Position numbers and translations under genes: made by a program. From contig NWUY0300005848.1 of the NCBI GenBank assembly GCA_004151065.3, forward strand, positions 33,047-43,682: a stretch of DNA of 10,636 nucleotides. The letters are read 5' to 3'. This stretch comes from Larix sibirica (Eukaryota; Streptophyta; Pinopsida; Pinales; Pinaceae). Position 1 is the first letter of the stretch, and each line of letters starts with the position of its first letter. Below, piece after piece: positions 7,366-10,636 of this stretch. Below the pieces are notes generated by a model. It was not told the origin of the DNA and searched no databases. It saw only the letters and a program-made list of their open reading frames with translations.

Positions 7366-7938
7366 CTAAGTGGGGTGCACCTCCTAATCAGACCAATGCC
7401 TAATCCTTTATTTGTACTACTTTCTGTCTCAGTAAGCTATAAAGAAGATACTAGAAATAAAATCATTACGGTTACACAAGCTATAACCACTGGAAAAGCC
7501 ATTTAACGTTATAGCAAAGACATTTATTTGTTAGTTAAAAATAGTCTGTTTGAAATATTGCTGCCATCTGACATAAATACCACTATCCAAAACAATTTTG
7601 AGTCCAATAGCTTTTACTAACCAGTAACCACACTAGAAGAATTTCGACATCTCTACAAGCACCCTACAACCACCACTTCCACGATTAATAAATCTGTTGG
7701 TTGGGGTGACAAATCTGAAAAACACAGAAATATATAATTTTTTACTAAAGGAGCTGCTATAATTCTGTCAGATTACTTGAAAAAATTTAAATAATAACAA
7801 AAATCACAATGGCCACAAGAATTAACCATCATTAGTCTTTTGGACCAAGTCACATCTGTTTGGAGCCAGAGGAGGAATGAATTAGGTGGCAGCCATTGCA
7901 ATTATTCACCTTTTCAAGAACCCTCACCCCACAGATGA
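7366..7938 (+). pseudogene. Stop-riddled ORF remnant, family unknown
   Basis: One plus-strand frame runs 190 codons to a TGA at 7936-7938, with internal TAA codons at 7504, 7618, 7735, 7792 and 7795. Between the stops the translation looks like a real protein: an I/T/V-rich start, a segment with DIYLLVKNSLFEILLPSDI, a threonine run, GWGDKSEKHRN, then SQWPQELTIISLLDQ. Fewer stops than expected for such AT-rich DNA support decay of a once-coding frame, but the statistic is modest. The frame extends weakly back to about 7204. I cannot name it. A retroelement or endogenous pararetrovirus protein is a guess from context. It is oriented opposite to both the neighbouring minus-strand ORF and the copia gag. 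Confidence 0.33.
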
Positions 7939-7989
7939 TGCTGTATCATAGACATGGCCATCATTGTAGTGCGTTTGGGAGCTGTATTG

Positions 7990-8437
7990 CTAAATACCAG
8001 GAGAACAAACCAATTGCAAACCATCTACTGCATTTTCACTGCCAAACTGCTTTTTGCACCTGTCTTGCATAGCTCATCAAACTTCAGGTCTTTGTCAGCA
8101 GCAGTAATATTAAGTGTTTCAATAAAATGTTCAAATGCAGTTGGTAAACTCTTAAGAGTAATTACCACGATATCTCCTTCCATCTTCCGCCCAATGGCAT
8201 TCAGTTGTTTTCTAATATCCTTAATCTCTACCAAATGTTCATGTAAACATTCATTCTCATTCATCGTAATAGAAAACAATATATTTTTTCGGAAAAAGCT
8301 CAACCTTTGTCTGTGAATTCATGCATGTCTTTCAGGTGCTTCCAAATTGTTGCAACATCTTCTATAGTGCAATCACCTTGTACTTTTGGAAGCATTTCAT
8401 CAGTCATAGATAGCTTTATGAGCATTATCGCTTTTTT
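7990..8437 (-). pseudogene. Ty1/copia gag pseudogene (UBN2/Retrotran_gag-type), frameshifted
   Basis: The minus strand encodes the copia-type Gag core in three frames. Frame one (8437-8303) reads AIMLIKLSMTDEMLPKVQG and continues to HEFTDKG before a stop. Frame two (8303-8025) carries FFRKNILFSI, MNENE, then VVITLKSLPTAFEHFIETLN and KFDELC. Frame three (8067-7990) reads QDRCKKQFG before a stop. These blocks occur in the order known for plant copia Gag, which coats the element RNA in virus-like particles. Two frameshifts (about 8303 and 8070) and missing residues at the second joint show it is dead. The N-terminal part is absent or too decayed to see, although another short frame near 8440-8465 may extend it. 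Protease, integrase and reverse transcriptase are not recognisable in the window. The antisense ORF at 7954-8316 is its shadow. Confidence 0.85.
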
Positions 8438-8955
8438 ATTTCACTTAATGTATTTTTCCTATTTTTTGCTTGTTGTTGTTGGTCAAGTTTCCTTCCACAA
8501 CACAAAATAATCTAGACACCTATACTAAAAAATGGCTAACATATGTTGTTTCTAAGTATTATAATTTTTACTAGAGAATTTCTAGTTACCCTCCAACATG
8601 ATATTGAATAAACTAGCAATTTTGTAAAATAATTTTCAGATAAAAGTGTTGAAATAGAGACTAAACTTCTAAAATGATGCCCAAAAACCCAAGGGTTTTC
8701 TCCCAAACTGCCAAACCTACCACTGCTCAGTGAAATTTATACCAAAACTAGAGAAATTTTTGAAAATGCAATATAAAAATGCACAGATCTGCCACAAGTA
8801 TGCCAAGCAACTGCTGAAATATAGAAACTTCCCTCTAAAATTATAGAAATTACTGAAAAATTCAAAAATTCAGCTTGAAATCAGAAATCACAGTTGAATT
8901 TTTAGAGATCCGATGTTGATAAAGCCATAAATTTTTTGGTCTGTGCTACAAATTC

Positions 8956-9012
8956 TGTACAGTCTGTACAATCATACGGATCTGTTTGTACATCATGTCT
9001 GTGCAATCGTAC
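8956..9012. repeat. CTGTAC-rich palindrome and direct-repeat cluster
   Basis: TGTACAG and CTGTACA (8956-8970) form 7-bp arms around one base. TCTGTACAATCATAC (8963-8977) recurs as TCTGTGCAATCGTAC (8998-9012), 35 bases on, with two differences. TGTACA also occurs at 8987-8992. It looks like a short degenerate tandem array. Confidence 0.55.
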
Positions 9013-9047
9013 AGTTTGTCTGTAATATGTATAGTGATCTGATTGGA

Positions 9048-9087
9048 AAAAATAGTTTCCCAAAAAATATGCCTGGAAACTATTTTT
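9048..9087. repeat. Perfect 13-bp inverted repeat (hairpin)
   Basis: AAAAATAGTTTCC (9048-9060) and GGAAACTATTTTT (9075-9087) are exact reverse complements around a 14-base loop. It could be the ends of a tiny foldback relic or an RNA hairpin in the retroelement leader. No flanking target duplication is obvious. Confidence 0.75.
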
Positions 9088-10221
9088 GTTTTGGATTTTT
9101 AATCTACGATCTATTTCAGAAAAATATTTAAATTTGACTTTAAATCGAAATAAAATTATTTCTCTCTGAAAAATCTGAGCCTAGCTTTAAATCGACTAAA
9201 ATAATGATGCTCGTCTTTTAAACCAGGAAAAAAACAACACCTAGTTTCTGCTGGTCTGAAATCCCTTCATCTTCTTGCAAAAAAGAGCAGCAAGGAAATG
9301 GTAATTCATGATAAAAACCCCCATTTCATAAAGCACACATGTGGAACAAACATCTATAACCTCTAGCTATTGAAAGCTAAGGGTAGACCTATTACACTCA
9401 GTTGCTGCGATTTTTATCTTGCAAAGACCCCCTTTCTTTCCTAAGTACCACATTCATTCCATCAACCGCACCTAACTTATGAATCTAGGTAATTCACCTT
9501 GACTTAGGCATTTTCACATGTAATAAGGTTTAATGTTGATCACACCATAGTCAGCCTAATGTTTTAACGGATAAAAATTAAATAAGTTATTAAGCGGCAA
9601 GCCATTAGAAGGGTGTAATGGTTAATTATTTTATGTCTTTTCTTCATATTTGGATGTTTTCCTAGTTAAATCTGGGTTGAATCCCTTAGCCGATGGATGT
9701 CCTAGTGTTTCTTTATGATTTGACACGTGTTGATGATGCCTAGGCTTATTATAATGAGTATCCCCTTTGTTCATATGTATTTGGAGACTCGCATGGCACA
9801 TAGAGGCTTTAGGATGGGGTTGTCCCCTTCCTAATTGCTTGATGATGACACTTCCTTAGCACATGGGAGTGAGTTGGCACTTGTTTTGAGCTTGTTTGCA
9901 CATGTTTGGACCATTGGTATGAATTGAGGAAAGGTTGTTACATATTGGAGTGCTTTTCCATGCTACACATGTTTTATCCTTGAAGAACACACTTGACATT
10001 TTGACCATATTAATGGAGGAGGTTACACTTGGAGGTTTTCCACATGTATTGGTACATTGTTTGAAGAGGTTGTTGGTCTTTCTGATCTTTTCCATTATTG
10101 TTTGACCATATATAGGAGGGATCTCTCTTTCGTTTTGAGCATATGTTGTATTTATCATGTATTTGACACCTAGATCTAATGGTGCAGCCCCCCTTTTTGT
10201 GCAAATTAATTAGAGTTTTGA

Positions 10222-10242
10222 AGTTGGTTGATCTAACCAACT
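10222..10242. repeat. Short hairpin upstream of the TATA box
   Basis: AGTTGGTT (10222-10229) and AACCAACT (10235-10242) are perfect 8-bp arms around GATCT. It lies about 100 bases upstream of the TATA box in the presumed U3, where repeated or palindromic elements are common. Confidence 0.55.
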
Positions 10243-10271
10243 CATTTTTGATGTATTGTTGACCGCATCTA

Positions 10272-10287
10272 GAGGAGATTGCTCCTC
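10272..10287. repeat. GAGGAG/CTCCTC hairpin upstream of the TATA box
   Basis: GAGGAG and CTCCTC are perfect 6-bp arms around ATTG, inside a region with repeated ATCTAGAG words (10267-10274 and 10294-10301). It may be a U3 regulatory palindrome; no binding protein is claimed. Confidence 0.45.
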
Positions 10288-10343
10288 CCTAGGATCTAGA
10301 GTTTTAATATTATTTTATTGGAGAATTTGTTGAGCCTCCACTC

Positions 10344-10350
10344 TATATAA
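10344..10350 (+). promoter_or_regulatory. TATA box (TATATAA) of the presumed LTR promoter
   Basis: TATATAA sits in CTCTATATAAGAGGCCC, a near-consensus plant TATA context. Transcription would start about 30 bases downstream, near 10375. It is the best core-promoter match that I see in the window. Confidence 0.55.
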
Positions 10351-10531
10351 GAGGCCCTGCTCTCACTTGTATCTTGTTGTGGTTGTTTGGGAGAAAGAAT
10401 TAGAACTTTGTTTTAGTGGTGTATGTGGGGAACCTTTCTAATGATATGAGGCATATGTTATGGTGATTCAAGCTTGGAGGTAATGCTATATTTTATTTCA
10501 TTGTAAGGTTAGTAAATCTAGTTCATTGATC

Positions 10532-10537
10532 AATAAA
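10532..10537 (+). terminator. Polyadenylation signal AATAAA
   Basis: AATAAA lies in the near-palindrome CAATAAAATTTATTG, about 190 bases after the TATA box. That is the arrangement expected at the R region of an LTR. T-rich sequence follows at 10569-10600. Confidence 0.4.
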
Positions 10538-10636
10538 ATTTATTGCTTGAAGGAAATTAAATGAAACTTTCTTTATTTTCTTATATGCTTTAGTATATTA
10601 TGTTGCTTGTGATAAATTTTCCAGAGGTCACTACTC

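Larger units (their letters stand above)
8438..9613. other. AT-rich non-coding stretch, probably retrotransposon leader or LTR debris
   Basis: There is no coding region that I can support; the short plus-strand ORFs at 8307-8510 and 8943-9131 look random. Its position 5' of the minus-strand copia gag makes a decayed leader or LTR plausible. However, I find no clear tRNA-Met primer-binding complement and no LTR boundary. It contains a strong hairpin and a short direct-repeat cluster, listed separately. The part from about 9300 to 9613 shows nothing I can name. Confidence 0.4.
9614..10636 (+). mobile_element. Probable partial LTR of a second retrotransposon, running off the window
   Basis: A stretch with LTR-like architecture on the plus strand begins at a candidate TGTAATGG start (9614). 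The TATA box CTCTATATAAGAGG is at 10341-10354, and CAATAAAATTTATTG with an AATAAA signal is at 10531-10545. There is no coding content; the minus-strand ORFs at 9856-10240 look random. The promoter-to-poly(A) spacing of about 190 bases is plausible for the R region of a plant LTR. The left boundary is a guess because neither a right end nor a target duplication is visible, and the internal region would lie beyond 10636. Confidence 0.45.

Noticed and set aside
7579-7590. Minus-strand LDSG, like the copia protease active site
   Set aside because: The residues after it do not match the usual protease context, and a four-residue match is weak. If the minus strand proves coding here, the plus-strand remnant would be the shadow.
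7886-7900. Minus-strand CNGCH, resembling the start of a copia zinc knuckle
   Set aside because: The spacing to the next histidine is one residue short and no final cysteine follows in frame. It is suggestive only because it lies downstream of gag.
7954-8316. 120-codon plus-strand ORF
   Set aside because: It is antisense to the copia gag remnant, which gives the recognisable protein on the minus strand.
9856-10240. Minus-strand ORFs of 100 and 76 codons
   Set aside because: They lie in a presumed LTR, have composition like random translation (many N, C, K, T), and carry no motif.
1-10636. CRISPR arrays, tRNA or rRNA genes, bacterial operons, defence systems
   Set aside because: I saw no spaced direct repeats of CRISPR type, no tRNA-like sequence and no prokaryotic gene layout. 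Introns and LTR elements point to a plant nuclear genome.

Overview
The window looks like nuclear DNA from a seed plant, probably a conifer (inferred). It is AT-rich, has canonical plant splice sites, contains no intact open reading frame that I would call a gene, and is filled with decayed LTR-retrotransposon sequence inside what appear to be long introns. The only host gene I can identify is on the plus strand: two short exons (945-989 and 1159-1238) of a homologue of carnosine N-methyltransferase (CARNMT1/N2227 family). Its other exons, including those for the SAM-binding motif, must lie outside the window or escape recognition.

Layout. 1-944 is intron-like sequence with a small AT microsatellite and a GTGTCC-rich patch. 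945-1238 holds the two exons. 1793-3536 is a 1.75-kb LTR that stops four bases short of its end at a single ambiguous base (N, 3537). 3538-6113 repeats 961-3536 almost base for base (offset 2577; I saw one substitution). It starts mid-exon and then carries the complete LTR (4370-6117), which has perfect 14-bp inverted ends (TGTAATGTCCCTAT / ATAGGGACATTACA) and a 5-bp target duplication AATAG. The simplest reading is one true locus represented twice, because two overlapping contigs were joined through one N. If so, the real locus has one copy of exon 2 and one solo LTR.

6123-6749 carries an unidentified minus-strand ORF remnant of 150 codons with a coiled-coil-like start, plus a fragment in a second frame. 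6805-7938 has a stop-riddled plus-strand frame with protein-like stretches, so the two remnants are head to head. 7990-8437 is a frameshifted Ty1/copia gag pseudogene on the minus strand. 8438-9613 is AT-rich non-coding sequence with a perfect 13-bp hairpin. 9614-10636 looks like the plus-strand LTR of another retrotransposon (TATA box at 10344, polyadenylation signal at 10532, two small hairpins), running off the window.

There is no operon or working system here. The content is a host gene whose intron has collected transposable elements, plus a probable assembly error that anyone using the sequence should know about.
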